Assembly (NCBI RefSeq): GCF_002797325.1
Contig: NZ_KZ454938.1
Location: forward strand, 1,190,267 to 1,254,266
DNA: 64,000 nt
From: Bacillus sp. FJAT-45037
Lineage (GTDB): Bacteria > Bacillota > Bacilli > Bacillales > Bacillaceae_D
Direction: 5' to 3'
The notes under the pieces are model-generated. The model made no database searches. It was not told the origin of the DNA and saw only the letters and a program-made list of their open reading frames with translations. Below, piece by piece: positions 1 through 8,256 of this stretch (position 1 is its first letter; every line of letters begins with the position of its first letter). Made by a program: the position numbers and the translations under genes.

Positions 1-1
1 A

Positions 2-802
2 TTTGGTCAATATGATATCCATGTTCAAAAAAACATTGCTGTCCCACTGGAGCTCGTTCATATGGCTTCACTGGTTCATGATGATGTAATTGATGATGCT
101 GAGTTGCGGCGAGGTAAAAAAACCGTAAAATCAGAATGGGATAATCGAGTAGCCATGTACACAGGAGATTTTATTTTTGCTAAAGCTGTCGAAAGTGCGA
201 GCTTTTTTGATGAGCCGAAAATTCATCAAATATTGTCTGATACATTAGTAGAGATGTGTATTGGTGAAGTAGAACAAATCCGAGATCAGTATAATTGGGG
301 CCAGGATTTACGTGTTTATTTGAGACGAATTAAACGTAAAACAGCGTTGTTAATTGCTGTTAGCTGTAAGCTTGGCGCCTTAGCAGCCAAAGCAGATACA
401 GAGATCCAAAAGCACTTGTATAATTTTGGTTACAATGTAGGAATGTCTTTTCAAATTACTGATGATATTCTTGATTTTGTCGGAACAGAAGAACAGATAG
501 GAAAGCCAGCAGGTGGGGATTTGAGTCAAGGGAACGTGACGTTGCCAGCTCTATATGCCATGCATCACAACGAGAACATCTATAAGATGATTAAAGAACA
601 TTTAAAAGGCGAGTTCCCTGAACATGCTGATGTTTCTCTCATTATTGAGGCGATTAAACAATCTGGTGGAATTGAATATTCACTTAAAATGAGTGATCGA
701 TATTTAGAGCGTGCCTATCAGGCATTAGAATCTCTTCCTGAATGCGTTGCAAAATCGCAATTAATAGAAATCGCACGATACATAGGCACGCGTAAGTTTT
801 AA
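2..802 (+). CDS. hepT: Heptaprenyl diphosphate synthase component II, 5' end outside window
   Basis: The catalytic large subunit of heptaprenyl diphosphate synthase condenses isopentenyl diphosphates onto farnesyl diphosphate to make the C35 side chain of menaquinone-7. The reading frame is open from base 2, so the gene begins left of the window. Both aspartate-rich motifs of trans-prenyltransferases are present: DDVIDD at fragment residues 27-32 and DDILD at 154-158. The C-terminus is complete (YIGTRKF). A terminator follows at once. Upstream neighbours in B. subtilis are mtrB, hepS and menG, which cannot be seen here. The assignment to the heptaprenyl enzyme rather than another prenyl synthase rests mainly on the ndk-cheR-aro context. 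Confidence 0.9.
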   Translation, partial: FGQYDIHVQKNIAVPLELVHMASLVHDDVIDDAELRRGKKTVKSEWDNRVAMYTGDFIFAKAVESASFFDEPKIHQILSDTLVEMCIGEVEQIRDQYNWGQDLRVYLRRIKRKTALLIAVSCKLGALAAKADTEIQKHLYNFGYNVGMSFQITDDILDFVGTEEQIGKPAGGDLSQGNVTLPALYAMHHNENIYKMIKEHLKGEFPEHADVSLIIEAIKQSGGIEYSLKMSDRYLERAYQALESLPECVAKSQLIEIARYIGTRKF

Positions 803-808
803 TGTGTG

Positions 809-833
809 GGGAGTCAATGGACTCTCTTTTTTT
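809..833 (+). terminator. Rho-independent terminator of hepT
   Basis: GGGAGTC pairs with GACTCTC (one G-T) around an AATG loop and is followed by seven T residues. It lies just after the hepT stop codon. Confidence 0.8.
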
Positions 834-885
834 CTTCATAAATGGAAATGAATACGTTTTATTGAGTATATCTGTAAAAAAATGA

Positions 886-914
886 TTGAGACTGTTTAGA
901 ATCTTTGCTATAAT
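886..914 (+). promoter_or_regulatory. Sigma-A-type promoter of ndk
   Basis: The -35 box TTGAGA (886-891) and the -10 box TATAAT (909-914) are separated by 17 bases. They lie about 50 bases before the ndk start, so ndk is probably transcribed independently of hepT. Confidence 0.75.
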
Positions 915-961
915 AACAGAGGCTTGACCATACATAGTTTATGAGAGTGAGGGTATTTAAC

Positions 962-1405
962 ATGGAACGTACATATTTGATGATTAAACCTGATGGAGTT
1001 CAACGCAATTTAATTGGAGAAGTTGTTTCACGTTTTGAAAAGAAAGGGTTTACATTAGTGGCTGGAAAATTGATGACGGTTTCAAAAGATACGGCAGAAA
1101 CTCATTATGCTGAACATAAAGAACGTCCTTTCTTTGGAGAATTGGTCGACTTTATTACTTCTGGTCCTGTCTTTGCCATGGTTTGGGAAGGTGACAATGT
1201 CATTAGTACGGCTCGTACAATGATGGGTGCAACGAACCCTGTAGATGCAGCTCCTGGAACAATCAGAGGCGATTATGGTGTTCAAGTCGCAATGAATGTG
1301 ATTCACGGTTCGGATTCACCAGAAAGTGCGAAACGTGAGATTGGTATTTTCTTTGAAGAAGCAGAGCTTAATAACTATGAAAAAGCAGTAAGTAAATGGG
1401 TTTAA
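962..1405 (+). CDS. ndk: Nucleoside diphosphate kinase
   Basis: A cytosolic enzyme that transfers the gamma phosphate of ATP to nucleoside diphosphates through a phosphohistidine. The protein is 147 residues, the usual family length. It has the N-terminal [14 protein letters not shown] signature, and the active-site histidine is H115 in the NVIHGSDS motif. The ATG at 962 is chosen because the family begins MERT; an ATG 21 bases upstream is in frame but adds residues the family lacks. A promoter lies upstream and a wobble-rich terminator downstream. The hepT-ndk-cheR order is the same as in B. subtilis. Confidence 0.97.
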   Translation: MERTYLMIKPDGVQRNLIGEVVSRFEKKGFTLVAGKLMTVSKDTAETHYAEHKERPFFGELVDFITSGPVFAMVWEGDNVISTARTMMGATNPVDAAPGTIRGDYGVQVAMNVIHGSDSPESAKREIGIFFEEAELNNYEKAVSKWV

Positions 1406-1419
1406 GAAAGCGCTAACAT

Positions 1420-1457
1420 AAAGGTGCCTGTTCATTATGAGCAGGTGCTTTTTCTTA
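1420..1457 (+). terminator. Terminator of ndk
   Basis: CCTGTTCAT pairs with ATGAGCAGG (one G-U). Wobble pairs extend the stem outward to an A-run on the left and a T-run (CTTTTTCTT) on the right. Confidence 0.65.
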
Positions 1458-1531
1458 TTATAAATAGTTGATGTGATCATGCCGATATCATAGTATAATA
1501 GAACCGATACAAATTGAGGAGAATACATACT

Positions 1532-2308
1532 ATGACTGATGATTACCAACACTTTATCGCGCAGGTGAAAAAGAAGACAGGCATTGATTTATCTTTGTAC
1601 AAAGAAGCACAAATGAAGCGAAGACTTGAATCATTACGAGATAAAAGAGGATTTACTAGTTTTGATACATACTATGAAGCGTTAGTAAAAGACCAAACAT
1701 TATTCAATGAGTTTCTAGAGCGCATGACCATTAATGTTTCAGAATTCTACAGAAACAGTAAGAGATGGGAAGTGCTCGAAAAAAGAATCTTGCCCCGTTT
1801 GTTAAAGGAAAATTCAAAGCCGAAAGTTTGGAGTGCAGCGTGTTCAACAGGTGAGGAACCGTACACGCTGGCAATGATTATGGCGTCCTACTTATCATTA
1901 CCTAGCGTTTCCATCTTAGCAACGGATTTGGATCGGGCAATTATAGAGAGAGCCAAGGTTGGGTTTTATACGGATCGTTCATTAAAAGAAGTTCCGACGA
2001 AAACTCTTAACAACTATTTCATCAAAGAAGATATGGGTTACAAAGTAAAAGATGAAATTAAACGTACGGTCACATTTAAACAGCAAAACCTTCTGTCAGA
2101 TCCATTCGACTCGATGTTTGATTTAATCATCTGTCGCAATGTCATGATTTATTTTACAGAGGAAGCAAAACATGAGTTGTACACTAAATTTAGTAAAGCA
2201 CTAAGACCTGGTGGTGTCTTGTTTGTAGGTAGTACCGAACAAATTTTCCATGCCGAGAAGTATAATTTTGAAACAGAAGACACGTTTTTCTATAAGAAAA
2301 AAGCGTAA
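1532..2308 (+). CDS. cheR: Chemotaxis protein methyltransferase
   Basis: CheR uses S-adenosylmethionine to methylate glutamates on the signalling domains of chemoreceptors, as the adaptation arm of chemotaxis. The protein is 258 residues, the normal size. The N-terminal helical domain (about 1-70) contains [14 protein letters not shown], and the Rossmann-type domain carries the SAM-binding loop [14 protein letters not shown] at about 99-112 and the ICRNVMIYF motif. The ATG at 1532 has the Shine-Dalgarno sequence GAGGAG at a good distance; an upstream in-frame ATG at 1514 lacks one. The gene stands alone between two terminators. A TATAAT box lies near 1493 but I see no good -35 partner. Confidence 0.95.
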   Translation: MTDDYQHFIAQVKKKTGIDLSLYKEAQMKRRLESLRDKRGFTSFDTYYEALVKDQTLFNEFLERMTINVSEFYRNSKRWEVLEKRILPRLLKENSKPKVWSAACSTGEEPYTLAMIMASYLSLPSVSILATDLDRAIIERAKVGFYTDRSLKEVPTKTLNNYFIKEDMGYKVKDEIKRTVTFKQQNLLSDPFDSMFDLIICRNVMIYFTEEAKHELYTKFSKALRPGGVLFVGSTEQIFHAEKYNFETEDTFFYKKKA

Positions 2309-2336
2309 CCAGCTCTATTTTAAGAGCTGGTTTTTT
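2309..2336 (+). terminator. Terminator of cheR
   Basis: CCAGCTC and GAGCTGG enclose an 8-base loop and are followed by six T residues. It abuts the 3' end of the minus-strand small gene at 2338, so the two transcription units converge here. Confidence 0.85.
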
Positions 2337-2337
2337 A

Positions 2338-2481
2338 TCAATTAAGATCGTTAGAGTCTCTTTGTTTTTGTAAATATGCATTAAGCACCTTTTGTTTCAC
2401 TTGGTTGTACGATAATCCAGATTGCTTGTTCAATCTTTTCACTTCTTCAATAGTTGTTCCGCTTTTCGTTTTGTTCTTCAC
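2338..2481 (-). CDS. Small protein, gamma-SASP-like (47 aa)
   Basis: An unlisted-size gene on the minus strand. A perfect Shine-Dalgarno AAAAGGAGGT lies six bases before a GTG start, followed by 47 codons and TGA. The N-terminal half contains SGTTIEEVKRLNKQS, which resembles the repeat of gamma-type small acid-soluble spore proteins (SGT--QEVK--N-QS). The C-terminal half (SGLSYNQVKQKVLNAYLQKQ) is a lysine/glutamine-rich predicted helix and does not continue the repeat. The protein is basic, without Cys or Trp. It sits convergent to cheR. That the gene is real is likely because of the ribosome binding site; the spore-protein relation is inference from one motif. Bases 2482-2650 upstream hold a TATACTA box (minus strand) that could fit either a forespore or a housekeeping promoter. 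Confidence 0.7.
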   Translation of the reverse strand: MKNKTKSGTTIEEVKRLNKQSGLSYNQVKQKVLNAYLQKQRDSNDLN

Positions 2482-2652
2482 AGGTTTACCTCCTTTTCGT
2501 TAGGTTTCTAAGTGGTAGTATACCCAAAACTTAGCTAATACAATTGCTTTTAGAATTTTTTTGCGGACGTGAAGATTTAATGAAATTGTTTAGACTATAG
2601 CAGGGGATTTTGATACAATGACTAATTAATAACGAAATGTTCCGATTTTATC

Positions 2653-2681
2653 GAGACAGAAACGAAAAATCATGTTATAAT
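2653..2681 (+). promoter_or_regulatory. Probable promoter of aroC
   Basis: The -10 box TATAAT (2676-2681) lies 17 bases after GAGACA (2653-2658), a -35 with four of six consensus bases. It is about 50 bases upstream of the aroC start. Confidence 0.55.
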
Positions 2682-2730
2682 TTAGCGCATAAAAGCGATA
2701 AAGAGTGTTTGACTTGGAGGAGGAGACGAG

Positions 2731-3903
2731 ATGAGGTATTTAACAGCTGGAGAATCACATGGCCCACAACTCACAACGATCATTGAAGGGGTCCCTGCTC
2801 AACTTGATTTATTAGCAGAGGATATTAATGTCGATTTGAAAAGACGTCAAGGTGGTTATGGTCGAGGAAGAAGAATGCAGATCGAGAAAGACCAAGTTCA
2901 AATTTTAAGTGGTGTTCGTCACGGGAAAACGACAGGAGCACCCATTACGCTTGTGGTTGAAAATAAAGATTGGACCCATTGGACAAAGGTTATGGGAGCA
3001 GAACCCATCTCAGAGGATGAAGCGAAGGAAGTTAAAAGACAAGTAACTCGTCCACGTCCTGGGCACGCTGACTTGAACGGTGCAATCAAGTACGGTCATC
3101 GAGATATGAGGAATGTGTTGGAACGCTCATCTGCACGTGAAACAACTGTTCGAGTTGCCACGGGTGCGGTAGCAAAGAAAATATTACATACGTTTGGGAT
3201 TCGAGTAGGTGGACATGTTTTGGAGATTGGTGGTGTTCGTGCAGAAGAGACTCACTACAAGACGATGGATGATCTACAAGAACGGTCCGAAGCTTCTGCT
3301 GTGCGCTGTTTAGACAAAGTGGCTGAACAGAAAATGATCGAAGCTATTGATTCAGCTAAGCAAGAAGGAGATTCAATTGGCGGCGTTGTCGAAGTCGTTG
3401 TCGAAGGGGTCCCGATCGGACTTGGTAGCCATGTCCACTATGATCGAAAGCTTGATGCAAAACTTGCAGCGGCAATGATGAGTATCAATGCATTCAAAGG
3501 TGTGGAAATTGGTATAGGTTTTGAGGCAGCTAGAAAGCCTGGAAGTGAAGTTCATGATGAAATTCTTTGGGATGAGGAAAAAGGATATTACAGAAAATCA
3601 AACAATTTAGGTGGGTTTGAAGGTGGAATGACGAATGGTATGCCGATAGTTGTGCGTGGAGTGATGAAGCCGATTCCTACGTTGTACAAACCACTGCAAA
3701 GTGTAGACATCGATACAAAGGAGCCTTTTGCTGCAAGCATCGAACGCTCAGATAGTTGTGCGGTTCCTGCAGCATCAGTTGTAGCAGAGTCTGTGATTGC
3801 ATGGGAAGTTGCGAATGCCTTACTTGAAACATTTGGTCATGATCGAATCGAAATGATTGAAGACAACCTCAATCGTCATAACGAACATGCGAGGGATTTC
3901 TAA
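2731..3903 (+). CDS. aroC: Chorismate synthase
   Basis: Makes chorismate from 5-enolpyruvylshikimate 3-phosphate, the last step of the common aromatic pathway, using reduced FMN. The protein is 390 residues, the length of the Bacillus enzyme. It starts [14 protein letters not shown] and contains the signatures [18 protein letters not shown] and [15 protein letters not shown]; the C-terminal [16 protein letters not shown] is also conserved. Strong Shine-Dalgarno GGAGGAGG. It is the first gene of the aroC-aroB-aroH group and ends one base before the aroB start codon. In B. subtilis this gene is called aroF. Confidence 0.97.
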   Translation: MRYLTAGESHGPQLTTIIEGVPAQLDLLAEDINVDLKRRQGGYGRGRRMQIEKDQVQILSGVRHGKTTGAPITLVVENKDWTHWTKVMGAEPISEDEAKEVKRQVTRPRPGHADLNGAIKYGHRDMRNVLERSSARETTVRVATGAVAKKILHTFGIRVGGHVLEIGGVRAEETHYKTMDDLQERSEASAVRCLDKVAEQKMIEAIDSAKQEGDSIGGVVEVVVEGVPIGLGSHVHYDRKLDAKLAAAMMSINAFKGVEIGIGFEAARKPGSEVHDEILWDEEKGYYRKSNNLGGFEGGMTNGMPIVVRGVMKPIPTLYKPLQSVDIDTKEPFAASIERSDSCAVPAASVVAESVIAWEVANALLETFGHDRIEMIEDNLNRHNEHARDF

Positions 3904-3904
3904 C

Positions 3905-5011
3905 ATGGCCGTTGTTCATGTAGAGACCAAATCCTCTTCCTATGATGTCAGGATTGGTCGAGACATTAGACATCATATGATCGATTTACTGAAAGAACAA
4001 CAGATACATTACATTTCATCCATTTGGATCATTACAGACGACAATGTCCATGCACGATATTCTATGGATGTTCTAACCAGTTTATCGAGTGAACATATTG
4101 TTTATACAGATGTTGTTACACCGGGGGAAGGATCTAAATCGATGGATGTGTATCAACGCCTCCAGCGTCGTGCTTTAGAGCTAGGCCTTGACCGTAAATC
4201 ATTGGTTATCGCGTTAGGCGGTGGAGTGATTGGTGATTTAGCTGGTTTTGTTGCTGCTACCTATATGCGCGGGATTCGATTTATTCAAATGCCGACGACA
4301 TTACTCGCTCATGATAGTAGTGTCGGAGGAAAAGTGGCGATTAATTTACCTCATGCTAAAAATATTGTCGGGGCTTTTTATCAACCTGAATTCGTTATTT
4401 ATGATACGGACATGTTAAAAAGTTTGCCGGAAGTGGAATGGCGTTCTGGTTTTGCTGAAGTAATGAAACATGCGTATATTCGGGATGCGGACTTTTTAGT
4501 TTGGTTGACCGAACATGTCACATCGTTTCACTCCTTCAATGACTCATTGATCGAAAGCATGCTTGTACGCTCAATCGGAGTGAAAGCAGCAGTGGTCAAA
4601 GAAGATGAAAAAGAGCATGGCATACGAGCTTTCTTGAATTTTGGTCACACTTTAGGGCACGCAATTGAAGCTGAGCTCGGGTATGGAAAGCTGTCTCACG
4701 GTGAAGCTGTAGCAATCGGAATGTTATTTTCGATGCGTTTGTCAGAAAAAATAACTGAACAACAGCTACCAGTCATTGAGTGTATCAACTGGATGAGGAA
4801 GCTTGGTTATAGTACAGATATTCCAAGAACATTGACTTCGTCGACATTACTCCAGTCGATGAAAAAAGATAAAAAAGCAACATCAGGTTTAATTAAGATG
4901 GTTCTTTTAAAGCAAGTCGGAGAAGCCTTTGTTCAAGAAGTATCCGATGAAATGGTGTTAGAAGCATTAAATAAGGCATTAAAGGAGGGATTTGATGATC
5001 CGTGGAATTAG
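3905..5011 (+). CDS. aroB: 3-Dehydroquinate synthase
   Basis: Cyclises DAHP to 3-dehydroquinate, the second step of the shikimate pathway, with NAD and a divalent metal. The protein is 368 residues. Visible motifs are the nucleotide-binding GEGSKS, GGGVIGDLAGFVAATYMRG, the TTLLAHDSSVGGK loop, and the metal-binding histidines in GHTLGHAIE and SHGEAV. The start at 3905 follows the aroC stop and gives the expected N-terminus; earlier in-frame codons lie within aroC. The 3' end overlaps aroH by 17 bases, suggesting translational coupling. Confidence 0.96.
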   Translation: MAVVHVETKSSSYDVRIGRDIRHHMIDLLKEQQIHYISSIWIITDDNVHARYSMDVLTSLSSEHIVYTDVVTPGEGSKSMDVYQRLQRRALELGLDRKSLVIALGGGVIGDLAGFVAATYMRGIRFIQMPTTLLAHDSSVGGKVAINLPHAKNIVGAFYQPEFVIYDTDMLKSLPEVEWRSGFAEVMKHAYIRDADFLVWLTEHVTSFHSFNDSLIESMLVRSIGVKAAVVKEDEKEHGIRAFLNFGHTLGHAIEAELGYGKLSHGEAVAIGMLFSMRLSEKITEQQLPVIECINWMRKLGYSTDIPRTLTSSTLLQSMKKDKKATSGLIKMVLLKQVGEAFVQEVSDEMVLEALNKALKEGFDDPWN

Positions 5012-5366
5012 AGGAGCGACTACGGTTGAAGCTAATGATGAGGGTGTGATCTTAGAGGCCACAGAGGAATTAGTGAAGGAACTAATTACACGCAATCACC
5101 TACTCGCTGATGATGTTGCTCAAGTACTAATTACCGTCACAGAAGATCTGAGTGCTACTTTCCCAGCAAAAGCGTTAAGAAGGTTTTCAGATTGGGTGTA
5201 TGTTCCCGTTGTCTGTGCGCGCGAAATACCTGTCCCAAATAGTTTACCTATGTGTGTCCGGTTATTACTGACAGTGAATACTGACGTTTCTCAAGCGGAA
5301 ATCCAACATGTTTATTTAAGAGAAGCTAAGAAGTTACGTCCCGATCTTACAGCTTCCAATCGGTAG
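4995..5366 (+). CDS. aroH: Chorismate mutase, AroH type
   Basis: A monofunctional chorismate mutase that converts chorismate to prephenate, on the branch to tyrosine and phenylalanine. The 123-residue protein matches the trimeric AroH fold of B. subtilis: MIRGIRGATTVE at the N-terminus with the active-site arginine, FPAKALRRFS near residue 58, VCAREIPV, and HVYLREAKKLRPDL at the end. Shine-Dalgarno AAGGAGGG ends five bases before ATG 4995; the preceding in-frame TTG at 4992 is too close to it. It is the last gene of the aro group and is followed by the trp promoter and leader. Confidence 0.95.
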   Translation: MIRGIRGATTVEANDEGVILEATEELVKELITRNHLLADDVAQVLITVTEDLSATFPAKALRRFSDWVYVPVVCAREIPVPNSLPMCVRLLLTVNTDVSQAEIQHVYLREAKKLRPDLTASNR

Positions 5367-5423
5367 TCACATTTTATCATTTTAATGCATATACTTATTC
5401 GGATGAAGAACAAGTTGTGGTTC

Positions 5424-5452
5424 TTGACGAAATCAAGAACGCGCGTTACACT
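5424..5452 (+). promoter_or_regulatory. Promoter of the trp operon
   Basis: TTGACG (5424-5429) and TACACT (5447-5452) are separated by 17 bases. The start of transcription would be near 5459, giving a leader of about 260 bases. The trp genes may also be reached by readthrough from aroC-aroB-aroH, since no terminator is visible after aroH. Confidence 0.7.
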
Positions 5453-5464
5453 ATAAAAAATGCG

Positions 5465-5593
5465 CACGACATAACAGTATGTTGTGGCATAAGAGCAGAG
5501 ATTGTACGTAGAGTATTTTAAGAAATGAATGCGACAAATAATAGTAGTTTAGCTGAGATGAGTATGAGTTGAGTAGAGCAGAGCCGAGTTTAG
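5465..5593 (+). promoter_or_regulatory. TRAP-binding leader RNA (5' stem-loop plus 11 G/UAG triplets)
   Basis: The leader begins with a 9-bp stem-loop (CACGACATA against TATGTTGTG), the counterpart of the 5' stem-loop of the B. subtilis trp leader. From 5542 to 5593 there are eleven GAG or TAG triplets at 5542, 5545, 5550, 5555, 5560, 5566, 5571, 5576, 5581, 5586 and 5591. All gaps are 2 or 3 bases except the first, which is 0. Eleven triplets match the 11 subunits of the tryptophan-activated RNA-binding attenuation protein. The last triplets lie inside an antiterminator: CGAGTTTAGG can pair with CCTAGGACTCG at 5619-5629. Bound TRAP would block this and allow the terminator to form. Confidence 0.88.
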
Positions 5594-5615
5594 GATAGGG
5601 ATACGTGTGTATGCA

Positions 5616-5652
5616 CACCCTAGGACTCGTTGGTCTTAGGGTGTTTTTGTTG
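5616..5652 (+). terminator. trp attenuator terminator
   Basis: An 11-bp stem, CACCCTAGGAC against GTCTTAGGGTG with one G-U pair, closes a six-base loop and is followed by TTTTTGTT. Its left arm is shared with the antiterminator, so formation depends on TRAP binding upstream. Confidence 0.88.
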
Positions 5653-5671
5653 TATCTAAAGGTCCTACATC

Positions 5672-5712
5672 CTCCTTTATTCCCTCTTATTCATTCCGAT
5701 TACACAAAGGAG
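5672..5712 (+). promoter_or_regulatory. Possible Shine-Dalgarno-sequestering pair before trpE
   Basis: CTCCTTT (5672-5678) is exactly complementary to AAAGGAG (5706-5712), the ribosome binding site of trpE. In B. subtilis, TRAP also lowers trpE translation by allowing such a blocking hairpin to form. That the same occurs here is inference. Confidence 0.5.
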
Positions 5713-5720
5713 TGAATGAA

Positions 5721-7238
5721 ATGAATAGCACATCTTTTACATCTTTTCATCAAGCCATGCAGTCATATGATACTGTGCCCGTCTTTAAGCGGTTTTTCGC
5801 AGATGGAATGACCCCTATACAAATAGCCTATCAACTTAAGAATCAATTAACCTACCTTCTAGAGAGCAAGGATGAGGCATCGACTTGGTCTAGGTATTCT
5901 TTTATTGGATTAAACCCTATGTATCATCTAGTTGAAGAAAATAATCGCTTTGCTACGTACACGAATGACAAAGAAGAACTGCTCCGTGCCAATTCATTTC
6001 AGGAGGCGCTAGATCAGACATTGGTTCATATAAACGTACAGCCCCTTGATCTACCTATTCCTTTTCGAGGTGGAGCCGTCGGTTACATGAGCTATGAAGC
6101 AATTGAAATGATTGAACCTACTCTAAAACAATCAAATCAATCAGATGAATCGAAATATCATTTCATCTTCTGTCAAACATTGATTGCCTATGATCACTTG
6201 AAAAAAGAGCTAATGGTCGTCCGGTATGTTCCTGTTTCACGAGATGATGATGATGAAGCAAAAAGTGATTACCAAACAGCTTTAGCAGAGATCGATCAAT
6301 TGTTTTCAAAACTCGAAGAACCGACACCTGGGTTGATGGTACCGGCGATTCAAGAAACAAATGCAGAAGTTTCATTTGATGGAGTAGCTTCTTCCTATAC
6401 GAAGAGAGGCTTTACTGAAGATGTAAAAAAAATCCAAGAGTACATTTTAGCTGGAGATATTTTTCAAGCCGTGCTTTCTCAACGCTTTTCCATACCTGTA
6501 ACAAGTGATGCCTTTGATATTTACAGGGTGTTGCGAATGGTAAACCCATCGCCATATTTGTTTTATTTGAAAATAGATGAAATGGAGGTCGTCGGTAGTT
6601 CGCCTGAACGTCTCGTCCAAGTAGAAGGAGATCATGTTGAGATTCATCCTATAGCGGGAACTAGACCAAGAGGAACAACGGCTGAAGAAGATCAAAAGCT
6701 AGCGGAAGAATTATTAGCTGATGAAAAAGAACGAGCTGAACATTATATGCTCGTTGATCTTGCTAGGAACGATGTAGGTCGAGTATCTGACTATGGATCG
6801 GTTCAGACTCCGACATTGCTTGATATTGGGCGTTTCTCTCACGTAATGCATATTATTTCAAAAGTAACAGGACGATTGCGGAGTGGTGTCACTCCTGTTG
6901 ATGCTCTCATGTCTTCGTTTCCCGCTGGTACGGTATCAGGTGCACCGAAAATAAGAGCGATTGAGATTTTACAAGAACTTGAACCGACGAAGCGAGGTCT
7001 TTATGCAGGTGCAATCGGTTATTTAAGCTATAACGGAAATATTGATTCATGCATCGCCATTCGCACGATGGTCATAAAAAACAAGACGGCTTATGTTCAA
7101 GCAGGTGCGGGAGTTGTAGCTGATTCGGTTCCAGAACTGGAATATGAAGAGACTCAGAACAAGGCAAAAGCTTTATTACGAGCTGTGCAGCTTGCTGAGA
7201 AGATGTTTGGAGAAAAGGGGGCGGTCACTCATGTTTAA
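5721..7238 (+). CDS. trpE: Anthranilate synthase component I
   Basis: The chorismate-to-anthranilate subunit, acting with a glutamine amidotransferase subunit. The protein is 505 residues. The N-terminal region has the tryptophan feedback motif LLES followed by SRYSFIGLNP, and the catalytic domain carries GTRPRG, the HYMLVDLARNDVGRV block and AGAGVVADSVPELEYEET near the C-terminus. ATG 5721 is eight bases after AAAGGAG; an in-frame GTG at 5712 overlaps that site. No trpG lies in the operon, so the amidotransferase is probably the shared PabA encoded elsewhere, as in B. subtilis. It overlaps trpD by eight bases. Confidence 0.97.
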   Translation: MNSTSFTSFHQAMQSYDTVPVFKRFFADGMTPIQIAYQLKNQLTYLLESKDEASTWSRYSFIGLNPMYHLVEENNRFATYTNDKEELLRANSFQEALDQTLVHINVQPLDLPIPFRGGAVGYMSYEAIEMIEPTLKQSNQSDESKYHFIFCQTLIAYDHLKKELMVVRYVPVSRDDDDEAKSDYQTALAEIDQLFSKLEEPTPGLMVPAIQETNAEVSFDGVASSYTKRGFTEDVKKIQEYILAGDIFQAVLSQRFSIPVTSDAFDIYRVLRMVNPSPYLFYLKIDEMEVVGSSPERLVQVEGDHVEIHPIAGTRPRGTTAEEDQKLAEELLADEKERAEHYMLVDLARNDVGRVSDYGSVQTPTLLDIGRFSHVMHIISKVTGRLRSGVTPVDALMSSFPAGTVSGAPKIRAIEILQELEPTKRGLYAGAIGYLSYNGNIDSCIAIRTMVIKNKTAYVQAGAGVVADSVPELEYEETQNKAKALLRAVQLAEKMFGEKGAVTHV

Positions 7239-8256
7239 ACAATATCTTCGTCAATGTATGGAAGGAAAAACATTAACCGAAACAGAAGCTCAAATGGTGA
7301 TGGATACGATCATGAGTGGAAATGCTACACCAAGCCAAATTGCAAGCTTGTTGACGGTTTTACGATTTAGAGGCGAGACGGTAGAAGAGATGATCGGTTT
7401 TGCAAAGTCGATGAGATCTCATTCGGTCACGATTCCACATCAAATTACTGGAGTTGTGGATACGTGCGGAACAGGTGGAGATGATCTCGGTACATTTAAT
7501 ATTTCAACAGCAACTGCACTTGTTCTCTCAAGTATAGGCGTTCCTGTTGCCAAACATGGAAATCGAGCCGTCTCTTCAAAAAGCGGAAGTGCCGATGTCT
7601 TAGAATCGTTAGGAATTGACATTCAAAGTACACCAGAACTAGCAGCCGAATCTTTAGAAGCACAACAGTTATGTTTTTTGTTTGCCCCACTTTATCATCA
7701 ATCAATGAAGCATGCTGTCGCACCTCGACGTGAAATTGGCTTTCGCACAATCTTTAATCTGCTCGGACCGTTAACGAATCCAGCAAGAGCGGAGCATCAG
7801 TTAATTGGTGTGTACGATGAAGAATTTTCCATGAAGATGGCCGAAACGTTAAAAGCACTTGGTACGACACATACAGTATTTGCAACGGGGGCAGAAGGGT
7901 TAGATGAATGCTCAATTACAACCGATACAACTTTAATCGATGTACGTAAAGGCTCGATTAATAAATATATTATCACACCAGAAGAGGTTGGCTTACGCCG
8001 TGGAACATTAGAAGATATTCAAGTCCAAACACCAGAAGAAAGTGCAGAACTTATTCTTCAAGTGGTAAAAGGCGAAGCGAATCATTCCGCTGAAGGAATT
8101 GTCACGCTAAACTCAGCTGTAGCCATGTATGCAGCCGATCGTGTGGACACGATTGAAGAAGGCGTACGGGCGATTCAAGAGGCAATTAAGTCAGGTGTTG
8201 TTATTGAACATGTACGTTCAATCCAATCAGAACGGAGGCACTCTCAACATGCTTAA
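7231..8256 (+). CDS. trpD: Anthranilate phosphoribosyltransferase
   Basis: Joins anthranilate and phosphoribosyl pyrophosphate, the second step of tryptophan synthesis. The protein is 341 residues. Conserved motifs are DTCGTGGD (PRPP-binding loop), FNISTATALV, KHGNRAVSSKSGSADVLE and the FNLLGPLTNPA segment. ATG 7231 overlaps the trpE stop in the sequence ATGTTTAA and is preceded by AAAAGGGGG, so the two genes are translationally coupled. The protein ends just after the trpC start codon. Confidence 0.97.
   Translation: MFKQYLRQCMEGKTLTETEAQMVMDTIMSGNATPSQIASLLTVLRFRGETVEEMIGFAKSMRSHSVTIPHQITGVVDTCGTGGDDLGTFNISTATALVLSSIGVPVAKHGNRAVSSKSGSADVLESLGIDIQSTPELAAESLEAQQLCFLFAPLYHQSMKHAVAPRREIGFRTIFNLLGPLTNPARAEHQLIGVYDEEFSMKMAETLKALGTTHTVFATGAEGLDECSITTDTTLIDVRKGSINKYIITPEEVGLRRGTLEDIQVQTPEESAELILQVVKGEANHSAEGIVTLNSAVAMYAADRVDTIEEGVRAIQEAIKSGVVIEHVRSIQSERRHSQHA

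Noticed and set aside
1316-1552. Minus-strand frame across the ndk-cheR junction
   Set aside because: It runs through the ndk terminator and the cheR start region, has no ribosome site and no family resemblance.
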